Made by a program: the position numbers and the translations under genes. Of a stretch of 64,000 nucleotides of DNA, positions 39,282-47,705 are shown in pieces (positions within the stretch are counted from its first letter, which is position 1; each line of letters starts with the position of its first letter). The stretch covers positions 957,191 to 1,021,190 of the forward strand of contig KE159810.1 of the NCBI GenBank assembly GCA_000403495.2, given 5' to 3'. The notes beneath the pieces were generated by a model. That model was not told the DNA's origin. It did not search any database and saw only the letters and a list, made by a program, of their open reading frames with translations. This DNA is from Lachnospiraceae bacterium 10-1. Lineage in GTDB: Bacteria; Bacillota; Clostridia; Lachnospirales; Lachnospiraceae.

Positions 39282-39363
39282 TTAAGGCTTCCGCTTCATT
39301 GCCATCAACGCCAAACGCCTGATAGATTATTTCTTCGTTGATGTTATCCAGATCAATGTTCAT
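39265..39363 (-). CDS. small ORF of 32 aa with strong ribosome site
   Basis: GGAGGTGATATTTTA lies directly before the ATG at 39361-39363. The product is acidic (MNIDLDNINEEIIYQAFG...) without cysteines, a signal peptide or membrane segment. It overlaps the start of the broken acyltransferase by 17 nt in another frame. It may be the surviving 5' end of a gene fused by deletion, or a leader peptide. It does not look like an AgrD autoinducer precursor. Confidence 0.4.
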   Translation of the reverse strand: MNIDLDNINEEIIYQAFGVDGNEAEALNDSYL

Positions 39364-39408
39364 TAAAATATCACCTCCACATAGGAAAGTTTAGCAATGC
39401 ATATCTCC

Positions 39409-40194
39409 TTAAATACCTAAACTATTCATCCATTTTTCCACATCTTCTGCCGTCTTTTCTCCCCATTCCTCCATTTTCTTCTCATATTTTTGTGTCAGTT
39501 CATTAATTCTTTCTTCCAACTCTTCCGGGTATTTTTCCGCCATTATATTTCCCATAAAAGCATTAATAAAATCGTCACTGATATTGACCTGCCACCGCCC
39601 CTCTATCTGATATACATCTACGGTAACTTCCATCCTGCAAACCTGTTCGCTGCTGACGTCATCCATAAGATTGATCAAATCTTCTTTTCCATTTGCCAGA
39701 TCTAACATATCCCTGATCAATTGTCCTATGCCGCTTCCCCCGCTCTCCAGCATATTTTCCAGAATAAGAATTTCATATTCTCCCATTACCTTCTGCATAT
39801 CAATATTGGAAATCTCCATATCTATTTCTGCTTTTTCACCGTTCTGCCGGACATCCTTTATCTCCCATGTCATATGCTCCACAATTTTTTCTGCAAACTT
39901 ATAATTTGCTTCATACCATTTTCTTCCCTTAAAACCTGGCTGCTGCAACTCGCTGAATACTTTGTATTCTCTTCTTGTCACAACTCCAATCCAGTTACGT
40001 TCGGCGCCCACATAATTGTCAGTGTATTCATTGAATTTCTCCAGGTCCAGTTCCTTTAAGCTTTCCATTGTCTGGCAGAGGACTTGCTCCGGAGTTTCCC
40101 TTTCCCCCTCCTTTTCCTGAAAACCGCAGCCCGACAGCACCAGAACACTTAACAGCAATATCATCCATATTTTATTTCTTATTTTTTCTCCCAT
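39409..40194 (-). CDS. lipoprotein with DUF-like stress domain, 261 aa
   Basis: The start at 40192-40194 gives MGEKIRNKIWMILLLSVLVLSGCGF, a signal peptide with lipobox LSGC (Cys23). The mature part is acidic and helical, in two similar halves, ending in a coiled tail (NELTQKYEKKMEEWGEKTAEDVEKW). Such lipoproteins (often DUF5105-like) occur in Lachnospiraceae. The family name is not certain. It follows the two-component operon in the same direction but after a terminator-like hairpin, so it is probably its own unit. AGGGCAGGAAAGAG precedes the ATG. Confidence 0.7.
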   Translation of the reverse strand: MGEKIRNKIWMILLLSVLVLSGCGFQEKEGERETPEQVLCQTMESLKELDLEKFNEYTDNYVGAERNWIGVVTRREYKVFSELQQPGFKGRKWYEANYKFAEKIVEHMTWEIKDVRQNGEKAEIDMEISNIDMQKVMGEYEILILENMLESGGSGIGQLIRDMLDLANGKEDLINLMDDVSSEQVCRMEVTVDVYQIEGRWQVNISDDFINAFMGNIMAEKYPEELEERINELTQKYEKKMEEWGEKTAEDVEKWMNSLGI

Positions 40195-40344
40195 AACTCT
40201 TTCCTGCCCTTCATTTTTGTTTTCCCTGCCGCAAAATACTGACGCCATGTCTCAACATTTTTGCAATGTATCCTTTTCACGCTTATTATATTTAGCCAAA
40301 CTTGCTGCTGCAATAGCTCCACCACGAATCGACGGTCAGAAAGC

Positions 40345-40365
40345 AAAAAAAGACGCTGCCGCGCC
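40345..40365 (-). terminator. short terminator after the two-component operon
   Basis: On the minus strand GGCGC-GGCA-GCGTC forms a small stem (one mismatch) followed by TTTTTTT (40351-40345). It lies between the kinase stop and the lipoprotein gene. Confidence 0.55.
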
Positions 40366-40392
40366 TTTTTAACTGTCAAAATAATCATATAA

Positions 40393-41694
40393 CTATGCCA
40401 ATGCTGGCTCCTTTAAGGGAATCATTGCTGAGAAATAAAACCATCCGTCCTCACACTTTATAATACTTGTTCCGTTATTTTTTCTAATCACGGAATCTAT
40501 ATTCATAAGACCAATTCCATGATGAAATGTATCTTTTTTACTGCTGAGAACTCTTTTGCCCTTTATTTCCACCTTTTCCTTTACCGGATTTCGGCAGGAT
40601 AAAATTAGCTGGCCGCTTTCCAGCATCATCTTAAACTGTATAGCTCTGCCGCTGCCTTGCTTTTCACATGCCTCAATTGCATTATCCAGCAGATTTGCCA
40701 GTAAAGTTACAATCTCCTCCTCGCTCATTGTAAACCCGGACAGATCATTAACTGCAATTGTCATCACAATATCTTTTTCACATGCTTCCTGATATTTCTG
40801 ATTCAGTACCACATTTACCACTGCATGATTCGTATTCACATAATCTGCATTTTTCTTAAGGCTTCCTGTCAGCTTTGAAATATAAGATAATGTTTCCTCC
40901 CTCTGGCCGCTGCTGATCATCCCTGAAATGCAGTTTAGCTGGTTCTTATAATCATGCATCTGCTGCCTTTGCTTCTCATAACTTTTCTGCATATTCCGGT
41001 AGCTTTCCATCTGGTTTTGCACATGGGCATGAATCAGCCGCAGTTTCTGCATCTCTGCTTCTTTTTTCATCATATCACCCACATACCAAAATACACATAA
41101 ATTAATCAGGGCAAGTCCTGAAATTGCTGCCAGCTTGGCATATCTGTCCTCGATGCTCCCCTCCCAGTCCATCATACTGATAGCCATAATTACCACCATT
41201 CCAAGTAATGGAAAAAAAGAGATTTTTTCCCAGCTTCTACCCTTTTCCAATTCACTGCCTCTATCTTGAAATCTTCCATGTAAAAAAAACATAACAAAAA
41301 AGATAAAACAGACTGAAATGAATTCCGAAATATTCTGCAGCTTTATCTGCTCTAAAACCGGAAATGCATAAGCCAAAGACACAATCAGCATCACCACAAT
41401 CCAGTAAATAACGCAAAATAATACAGATAAAATTAAATTTTTCCATACCTTATTTTGAAAACAAATCTGTGCTGTAATGAAAATCACTAAAATAAAACGC
41501 ACAGGCTGAAAAATATATGGAGGAATTCTTGAAAAAGATATTAGAATAAATCCGGTCATGCATATTAATACAGGAAGTCTCTCCATCCATTCGCAGTGCC
41601 ATTTCCGCTGATTGGCAAAGATTTCAAAAAACAATTTGCAGCTTACTCCCATCATAAAGGCACACACAACAGCTTTTACAATATTCCCCATCAC
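40393..41694 (-). CDS. AgrC-like GHKL sensor histidine kinase, 433 aa
   Basis: The N-terminal half (about residues 1-205) has six or seven membrane helices. A coiled linker (about 210-240) and the phospho-acceptor box MHDYKNQLNCI (His at about 246) follow; then come the N box LANLLDNAIEACEKQ (about 337-351) and GIGLMN glycine loop of the GHKL ATPase. This layout matches AgrC/ComD-type peptide-sensing kinases. No autoinducer gene is nearby, so the ligand is unknown. Its start overlaps the regulator stop (ATGA), so the two are co-translated. Confidence 0.88.
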   Translation of the reverse strand: MMGNIVKAVVCAFMMGVSCKLFFEIFANQRKWHCEWMERLPVLICMTGFILISFSRIPPYIFQPVRFILVIFITAQICFQNKVWKNLILSVLFCVIYWIVVMLIVSLAYAFPVLEQIKLQNISEFISVCFIFFVMFFLHGRFQDRGSELEKGRSWEKISFFPLLGMVVIMAISMMDWEGSIEDRYAKLAAISGLALINLCVFWYVGDMMKKEAEMQKLRLIHAHVQNQMESYRNMQKSYEKQRQQMHDYKNQLNCISGMISSGQREETLSYISKLTGSLKKNADYVNTNHAVVNVVLNQKYQEACEKDIVMTIAVNDLSGFTMSEEEIVTLLANLLDNAIEACEKQGSGRAIQFKMMLESGQLILSCRNPVKEKVEIKGKRVLSSKKDTFHHGIGLMNIDSVIRKNNGTSIIKCEDGWFYFSAMIPLKEPALA

Positions 41695-42401
41695 ACTGCT
41701 CCTTTAAAAGCCACAAATTCTTCTTTTACTGCCTGATACTTAAGGCGCGGAACCGACAGTTCTTCCCCATTATCCAGATATGCTGTATAATTGCTTATTC
41801 TGCAAATATGCTTCATATTAACCAGGTAGCTTTTATGAATGCGGAGAAATCCATAACCGGAAAGCCTTTCTTCTATCACGTCCAGTTTCTCATAAATATG
41901 ATAATTTTCCATTTTTTCATCCAGATAAAAAAAGACTGCTTTATGTCTTTGGCTTTCCACATAGAAAATATTGTCTGTATACAACCATTTTTCACCTTCC
42001 AAAAACGAAAAATTTATTCGGGAAAGCTGCATTTTCTTTAAAATAGTATCCATGCATTCATCCAGTGCCGAATCTAACGTATCTTTCATAATATACCGCA
42101 CTGCATCCACCTTATAGCCCTCTAAGGCATATTGAATAAAAGCTGTAATCAGAACAATATAAGTATGTGAATGAACGGAACGCATCTGCAGTGCCGTCCT
42201 TATTCCATCCATCCTGCTCATATTAATATCCATAAATACAATATCAAACTTTACCTTATTTTCGTTTTCCTGTAAGAACTCTTCTCCTGATGAAAACAAC
42301 TGAATCGTATAATTTATTTTGTATCCTGAAAGGTAATTTTCCAGAAGCTTTTGTACCTTTTCCCTGTAAAATTTTTCATCATCACAGACAGCAATCAACA
42401 T
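41691..42401 (-). CDS. LytTR-family response regulator, 236 aa
   Basis: The receiver domain has the acidic pair DD (residues 7-8), the phospho-acceptor Asp in FMDINM (about 57) and a later Lys. The C-terminal LytTR domain (about 135-232) carries YTDNIFYVESQRHKAVFFY and FLRIHKSYLVNMKHI, the DNA-binding fold of AgrA, LytR and VirR. It is the partner of the AgrC-like kinase. Regulators of this group often drive secreted products. The gene diverges from the queT promoter, 16 nt from its -35 box. Confidence 0.9.
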   Translation of the reverse strand: MLIAVCDDEKFYREKVQKLLENYLSGYKINYTIQLFSSGEEFLQENENKVKFDIVFMDINMSRMDGIRTALQMRSVHSHTYIVLITAFIQYALEGYKVDAVRYIMKDTLDSALDECMDTILKKMQLSRINFSFLEGEKWLYTDNIFYVESQRHKAVFFYLDEKMENYHIYEKLDVIEERLSGYGFLRIHKSYLVNMKHICRISNYTAYLDNGEELSVPRLKYQAVKEEFVAFKGAV

Positions 42402-42416
42402 CTTGTTTTTCCTCTA

Positions 42417-42444
42417 TTGACAATTATTAATCCCATGTTATACT
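42417..42444 (+). promoter_or_regulatory. promoter of queT
   Basis: TTGACA (42417-42422) and TATACT (42439-42444) are 16 nt apart. It fires into the preQ1 riboswitch leader and queT. Confidence 0.8.
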
Positions 42445-42449
42445 AAGTA

Positions 42450-42506
42450 GGTGCTCTTTTTGCACCGAGTGTTCGAGACCTTCCACTCGCCCAAAAAAAC
42501 TAAAGG
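42450..42506 (+). promoter_or_regulatory. preQ1-I-type riboswitch with upstream hairpin
   Basis: GAGTG (42467-42471) pairs with CACTC around a U/C-rich loop, then a run of seven A and ACTAAAGG follow, the compact preQ1-I layout in which the A-rich tail and the Shine-Dalgarno fold into the loop on ligand binding. The AAAGGAG ribosome site of queT is part of the tail, so preQ1 should shut down translation. An extra hairpin, GGTGC/GCACC at 42450-42466, lies in front. The queT gene supports the call. Confidence 0.8.
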
Positions 42507-42514
42507 AGAAAAAT

Positions 42515-43051
42515 ATGAAAAATCAAAAAAATCCAACTCTGGTATATGCCAGGCCGGATTCCGGCTACGTATTACCTCTAATCCAGGCAGCAATGATTGC
42601 TGCAATCTACGTTGTTCTCACCTTTATCGCCAACGCATTTGGCCTTGCCAATTATGCCATACAGGTGAGATTTTCAGAGGCATTGACCATTTTGCCTTAT
42701 TTTACCCCCGCTGCCATCCCAGGCCTTGTTATTGGATGTTTCTTATCCAATATTTTGACCGGATGCGCATTACCGGATATTATTTTCGGTACTTTTGCAA
42801 CTTTTGTGGGTGCGGTGCTAACCTATAAGGTGCGCAAATTCAAGTGGCTGGCTCCGGTTCCTCCTATTGTTGCAAATGCAGTCATCGTTCCTTTCGTTTT
42901 ATTGTATGCTTATGGCATCAGGCCTCTTTGGTTATCCTTTATCACTGTTACGATAGGTGAAATTATATCCTGTGGTCTGCTTGGAATGATTCTGCTGTTT
43001 TCTTTGGAAAAATATCGCGGCCGCCTGTTTGCTCCCAAGATACCTTTATAA
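42515..43051 (+). CDS. queT: queuosine precursor transporter QueT, 178 aa
   Basis: Five or six membrane helices fill the chain, starting at YVLPLIQAAMIAAIYVVLTFIANAFG. The ECF-type substrate-binding segment (YAIQVRFSEALTILPYFTPAAIPGL) is typical of QueT, the S component that binds preQ1-type precursors and works with the shared ECF ATPase module. An AAAGGAG site within the riboswitch precedes the ATG. The gene is monocistronic with a strong terminator. It implies that the host salvages queuosine precursors. Confidence 0.93.
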   Translation: MKNQKNPTLVYARPDSGYVLPLIQAAMIAAIYVVLTFIANAFGLANYAIQVRFSEALTILPYFTPAAIPGLVIGCFLSNILTGCALPDIIFGTFATFVGAVLTYKVRKFKWLAPVPPIVANAVIVPFVLLYAYGIRPLWLSFITVTIGEIISCGLLGMILLFSLEKYRGRLFAPKIPL

Positions 43052-43104
43052 AATTCCGGCTTATAATAGCAAATATTGGCTTATTTCGTGTTCCGGCTTA
43101 TTGC

Positions 43105-43124
43105 GGGGCTGGCATGCCAGCCCC
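43105..43124 (+). terminator. terminator of queT
   Basis: GGGGCTGGC (43105-43113) pairs perfectly with GCCAGCCCC (43116-43124) over 2 nt, then TGATTTTTATT. It lies between convergent queT and the DUF4097 gene. Confidence 0.88.
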
Positions 43125-43130
43125 TGATTT

Positions 43131-44117
43131 TTATTCCGATAATTTCACATTTCCGCTGTTTGCTTCCAGTGAAATGCTTATATCCGGTTCACTCCCCACA
43201 TCTCCCTGTGCATTATTTCCCTTCTTATTATAAGATAACACTTCATCAAAATCTGTGTGTATATTTCCGCTTCCGGTCTGAATTTCTAAATGAAACTGTA
43301 AATTCTTTGGCACTGCCAGCTTAATATTGCCGCTGCCGGTCTGCATCCTGATATCACTATCCACCTGGGATGCCTCCACTTTTAAATTACCGCTTTTGGC
43401 TGTAATTTTTCCGCCACCGGCAAACTCCGTCAGAGTAATGTTTCCGCTTCCTGCGCTTGCACTCACATTTCCACTCAAAGAATCACCGGAAATATTACCG
43501 CTCCCGGTTTGAATACTGATATCCCCTTTCAGATCAGCAAGATTTATATTACCGCTGCCTGCCTGAAGTGAAATTTCTTTTACAGACATATCCTTCCATC
43601 TAATATTTCCACTTCCGGATGTAACCGTAATATCCCCATCTTCTTTAACTCCTCCATGCTCACCTGTAATATTTCCACTGCCGCTTTGAATGGACAGTTC
43701 TGAAAGTACATTGTGGGGAATATACACCTCAACTTTCTCTCCACCTATTCCAAAACTAAAAAATACTATTGTACGTACATTGCCTCCTGTCACTGTCACC
43801 TGATTATTTTCTTCATAAGTAACTGAAGCCATATTCTCCGGACGGTCATTATACAAAAACTCTTTTATGGTGATCTTATCATCAGAAGTGGAATAAACAA
43901 CAATATTTCTACTTCCATAATCCAGCTTAAGGCTGCTTACCTCTGAAGTTGAAAGCTCAATTGTATTACGCAGTTCCGCCTTTTTACCAAAAGAAAAGTC
44001 AAATATCTGATACGTGTACCCTTCCTGTACTGCTTTTGCTGCACTTAAAATACAAATCACTCCAATCATTGCAAAAATAGCAAAAGCCGCTATCATGATG
44101 CCGAACTTATTTTTCAT
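43131..44117 (-). CDS. DUF4097-type beta-helix membrane protein, 328 aa
   Basis: One N-terminal membrane helix (about residues 5-27) is followed by a DUF4097 domain with repeated SGSGNI, AGSGNI and TGSGNI turns every 18-22 residues (about residues 125-310), the mark of a beta-helix. The family is often found with PspC or stress-sensing membrane partners and is thought to act at the envelope. The start at 44115-44117 overlaps the end of the XRE-membrane gene by 11 nt, so they are coupled. Its exact function is unknown. Confidence 0.85.
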   Translation of the reverse strand: MKNKFGIMIAAFAIFAMIGVICILSAAKAVQEGYTYQIFDFSFGKKAELRNTIELSTSEVSSLKLDYGSRNIVVYSTSDDKITIKEFLYNDRPENMASVTYEENNQVTVTGGNVRTIVFFSFGIGGEKVEVYIPHNVLSELSIQSGSGNITGEHGGVKEDGDITVTSGSGNIRWKDMSVKEISLQAGSGNINLADLKGDISIQTGSGNISGDSLSGNVSASAGSGNITLTEFAGGGKITAKSGNLKVEASQVDSDIRMQTGSGNIKLAVPKNLQFHLEIQTGSGNIHTDFDEVLSYNKKGNNAQGDVGSEPDISISLEANSGNVKLSE

Positions 44118-44955
44118 CTGCTTCACCCGGCCTTTCAAAATTTTCCGGATGGAAATCCCCATCTTCGGACCAGTTTCCTTTATTCTGTCTCTCTTTGCGC
44201 TCTTTCACAGCATAAATATAGGATACAATTGAATAATAAAGAGGGATTGTCAAAAACACCACCCATCCGGGATGCCATGCAAAACAGAAAAAGCCCAGCA
44301 TAAGATAAATCAGCGTTGCCAGCACAGGATAAGCAAAACGGTGGGCATTTTTCTTTTCAATAGCATCTAAAAGTGAATACCAGATCGGTACCAGAAGAAA
44401 TAAAAGCCAGCCAGGATGCCATGCATTCCAAACACAGCCAATGACAAAGTATGCAATTGTAATTACCAGAATCATAGGGAAATGTGCATGATGAGAGAAC
44501 CACGTTTTATCATATTTCTCTCCATTTACGTATACACCCTTTTTGTCAATATGTACATTTTCTCCCTTATTTTTGTCGTCTACATGGATGCCGTCCCAGC
44601 CCACATGAACCTCTTCATCCTTATTTTTGACATGAATTCCGTGAAAACCAACGTGTACATATTCCTCATTTTCATTTTCAGAACCGCTCTCACCTTCTGA
44701 TACCTGCACCCAGTCAGATTCCTTTTCATCTTCCTCCATCCTGGGTATTTCATCCTCTGTTCTTAACAATTCGTCCAGTGAAACATGATAAAGACGTGCC
44801 AGTAAAATCAGATTATCCGTATCAGGCGATGCTTCCGCCCTTTCCCACTTGCTCACTGCCTGTCTGCTTATTCCTAACTTTTCCGCTAAAGCTTCCTGAG
44901 ACAGATTATTACTTTTCCTTAAATTAACAAGTCGATTTGCAATTTCAATATTCAT
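44107..44955 (-). CDS. XRE regulator fused to a membrane domain, 282 aa
   Basis: The N-terminal HTH (VNLRKSNNLSQEALAEKLGISRQAVSKWERAEASPDTDNLILLARLY, about residues 8-55) is followed by an acidic linker with repeats like VHVGFHGIHV and VHVGWDGIHV (about 95-130), then four membrane helices (about 160-262) with a doubled AWHPGW motif. A membrane-tied DNA-binding protein is suggested, which could sense the envelope together with the DUF4097 partner. Autoregulation is likely by family custom. The ligand is unknown. Confidence 0.85.
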   Translation of the reverse strand: MNIEIANRLVNLRKSNNLSQEALAEKLGISRQAVSKWERAEASPDTDNLILLARLYHVSLDELLRTEDEIPRMEEDEKESDWVQVSEGESGSENENEEYVHVGFHGIHVKNKDEEVHVGWDGIHVDDKNKGENVHIDKKGVYVNGEKYDKTWFSHHAHFPMILVITIAYFVIGCVWNAWHPGWLLFLLVPIWYSLLDAIEKKNAHRFAYPVLATLIYLMLGFFCFAWHPGWVVFLTIPLYYSIVSYIYAVKERKERQNKGNWSEDGDFHPENFERPGEADEK

Positions 44956-45115
44956 ATGTAATCATGCCTTTCCCGCATGAGCCTTCCCTATACAGGTCAG
45001 GCTCAAAGCTGTGTATTTATGAATAAATTATATTTTTCCTGTTCTGGTTGCGCCACCAACTCTGGTTTGAGTACCAGCAACTATTGGTTGCAAATCGCTA
45101 AAATACGCTGTTTTC

Positions 45116-47650
45116 CTACTTATTATTTCTAACATAAGTGATAAAGGAATTACCATTTGCCTCGAACCATTCTTTGGAATCATTCATTCCCACTTTATAG
45201 ACAGTTCCTGTTTCCGGATTCATAACAACTGTATTTTTTTCATTAAAACCAATCAATAATACTGCGCTTCCATCTTTCATAGTCACTAAAACCGGAATAT
45301 CCTGATTAACATAATACAGCATGGCATCCATTGAACACCCTGTCAAATCAAGTACCTGCACTTCGGTCAGACTTTCCCTTAATATGGAAAGCGCGCTGCT
45401 GCCCCTCTCCAGCATATATTTGGAATTTCTTACAACTCCTTCAAATTCCATCATAATATCCAGGCATACAGCCATAGAACTTTTATCATCTGTAGCCATT
45501 TCTCCCTGAATTTTCATAATCTGATTTCTCAGGCTGCGGTTCCCCTTCATCCATACATAATAACCATCTTCATTGACAACTGTTCCCGAAATCTTATCTG
45601 CCAGAGCAACCGCATGGGCTTCATTAGTGTAAATGGCTTCTACTCCCCTTTGTCCGTATACATAATATCTTCTAACCAAATCAACATCAGATGCAAAGGT
45701 AATGTTCCTTGCCCCTTCAAACAACACCTCTTTAGGTGTAAGATACATCATCGTTGCAGTATCTATCTGACCTTTTAAGGCAATCTGCGTCAACTTTTCA
45801 AAGTTTTCAGTGGCGGCCACATCAATGGTGTTTTTCTTATCCACTTCAGTTTCCGAATTCATAATCTGGTCATCCCTGATCGGTACATAAGCTCCTTCCC
45901 CATCTTTTTCCACTCTGGACAAAATAATCTGGTTGCTTTGCACCTCTCCATCCACCACATAAACATTGTCCTGCTGATAAGTCATGAGTATGCCTTCTGC
46001 CTCATTTTCTATTTTCACACAATACATAGGGAAAATAGTATTTCCGGCAGTATCCATTACAATATCGCTTTTTCTGGCAATTCCATAAATCAAATCCTCA
46101 CCCATAAACCCAATAGGCGCAAGCACCTCATTCATTCCAACTTTAATGCTTTTCTTACTTCCCGAGGTCAGATTCATCAAAACCAGTTCATTTCCCTGAT
46201 ACAGGCTCCCCCCCTGCTGCCATACAGCCATCTTATTACTGTCAGATACCTTGTAGCTTCCTTCCACAAGATCCTCCACTACAACGTCATAGGTTCTGTC
46301 AGAAACATTGATCTGATAAATTTTATCTTCCCATTTTAAAAATAATAATCCATTTCTATTAATGCAGGAAAGCTGTTCTACTTCCTTAATCAAAATTGAC
46401 TGAGATTTATTGGTGGAAATATAAACCATTTCCTCCACGGTATTTACGGTGCTGTCATAATAATAAACTGAAATTCCTACCTGTCCTTCATGGCGCCCCC
46501 TGTTCATATATCCATAAACCAGAAAGGTAACATTGCCTCCTTCATCTGCATTTAATATGGTAATCCTGTTTCCATCATATAGAGTTCTTGCATCCTGATT
46601 CTCTGCATTATAAAAGCCAAACAAAAGCGCCATTTTGTTATCCACCACATTATAGCTGTAAAGACGGTTCCCTACGGTAAATGCAAAAACATTTCCTCCA
46701 TCACTTTCAAGAAGCTGCACATCCTCACTGATAATACCCAGCATAATTTTATTGTTGGTATACACGTCTTCCGCCGCGTTGAAAATCTGATCCATAGTTC
46801 TTTCATAATCAAGAAGATACATTCTCTCTTCCGTATGGCGCACGCGAAAATATTCTTTTACTCTATAATAAGTTTTATCCTTTCCATCAGGAGTCGACAC
46901 ATAATAATCTAAAATAAAGCTTCCTGTCTGTGGTGCAAGTTCTTTAATGGTTATATTGGCACGTGTCTCTCTTGTAATATCAAGATTTCCCCAGGTAATC
47001 TGATTAAAGCTGCTGTGTATCGTAACCTTTGCATAAGTGGTATTATCCCCCTCCTCGTTTGACTCCAAATACTTGGTCAGATCTCTGGCGGCTTCCTTAT
47101 CAAAGGTTTTATTGGAAAAGTCATTTACATATTCCAATTTGTCAACGGAAAAATATTTTTCCGTGCTTACGATCCTTGTATAATATCTGATTTCTTTGCC
47201 ATTACCAAGAGTAAGCAGAATTACCAGAGCATACTCCTGGTCACTTTCAATCAGGTCTTTTGGTGCAAAGGTCACTTTAATCTTATCTTCATCCTGTTCA
47301 AATTCCTCAATCACCGTATTTTCAATGAGACGGCTTCCCTCAAGACTTCTGACCTCAAATGCAATCTGACTGATTTGTTCCCCATAAGGATTAATTTCCA
47401 GGGATACCTTCCGTCCTGATGCCAAAGGAGTGATGCTTTCCCTCATTTGGCTTAAATCCATTGCAGTTTCATAACCATGCATTTCATTAATACGGTACCC
47501 GCCATAATTTACCCACATCACCGGAAAAGAGGCTTTGCCCATTTCCATAGTCATGTCAGTATTTCCCTTATTCATAATACCGCTGGTAATAAACAAAGCT
47601 GCAAAAAAAACAATTACAACTATGCTTCCTTTAATTATCACTTTTTTCAT
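45116..47650 (-). CDS. large exported protein with C39-like C-terminal domain, 844 aa
   Basis: A signal anchor (residues about 6-27) is followed by a beta-rich region of about 650 residues, including a propeller-like stretch (YSYNVVDNKMALLFGFY, RITILNADEGGNVTFLVYG, KIYQINVSDRTYDVVVEDL). The last 110 residues resemble a C39 papain-like fold: CSMDAMLYYVNQDIPVLVTMKDGSAVLLIGFN and VVMNPETGTVYK. The usual active-site His is replaced, so it is probably not a protease. It should lie outside the membrane. Function unknown. Confidence 0.7.
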   Translation of the reverse strand: MKKVIIKGSIVVIVFFAALFITSGIMNKGNTDMTMEMGKASFPVMWVNYGGYRINEMHGYETAMDLSQMRESITPLASGRKVSLEINPYGEQISQIAFEVRSLEGSRLIENTVIEEFEQDEDKIKVTFAPKDLIESDQEYALVILLTLGNGKEIRYYTRIVSTEKYFSVDKLEYVNDFSNKTFDKEAARDLTKYLESNEEGDNTTYAKVTIHSSFNQITWGNLDITRETRANITIKELAPQTGSFILDYYVSTPDGKDKTYYRVKEYFRVRHTEERMYLLDYERTMDQIFNAAEDVYTNNKIMLGIISEDVQLLESDGGNVFAFTVGNRLYSYNVVDNKMALLFGFYNAENQDARTLYDGNRITILNADEGGNVTFLVYGYMNRGRHEGQVGISVYYYDSTVNTVEEMVYISTNKSQSILIKEVEQLSCINRNGLLFLKWEDKIYQINVSDRTYDVVVEDLVEGSYKVSDSNKMAVWQQGGSLYQGNELVLMNLTSGSKKSIKVGMNEVLAPIGFMGEDLIYGIARKSDIVMDTAGNTIFPMYCVKIENEAEGILMTYQQDNVYVVDGEVQSNQIILSRVEKDGEGAYVPIRDDQIMNSETEVDKKNTIDVAATENFEKLTQIALKGQIDTATMMYLTPKEVLFEGARNITFASDVDLVRRYYVYGQRGVEAIYTNEAHAVALADKISGTVVNEDGYYVWMKGNRSLRNQIMKIQGEMATDDKSSMAVCLDIMMEFEGVVRNSKYMLERGSSALSILRESLTEVQVLDLTGCSMDAMLYYVNQDIPVLVTMKDGSAVLLIGFNEKNTVVMNPETGTVYKVGMNDSKEWFEANGNSFITYVRNNK

Positions 47651-47705
47651 TCAGTTAACCCATTCACATGCATATTTAAAATCCATGCACATGTTATTTT
47701 CAATC

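Noticed and set aside
40179-40388. Minus-strand frame of 69 codons between the kinase and the lipoprotein gene
   Set aside because: It runs through a terminator-like hairpin and the ribosome site of the lipoprotein gene, and has no ribosome site of its own.
43131-44117. SGSGNI repeats considered as a DNA-level repeat element
   Set aside because: The periodicity is in the protein (beta-helix turns) and explains the DNA similarity.
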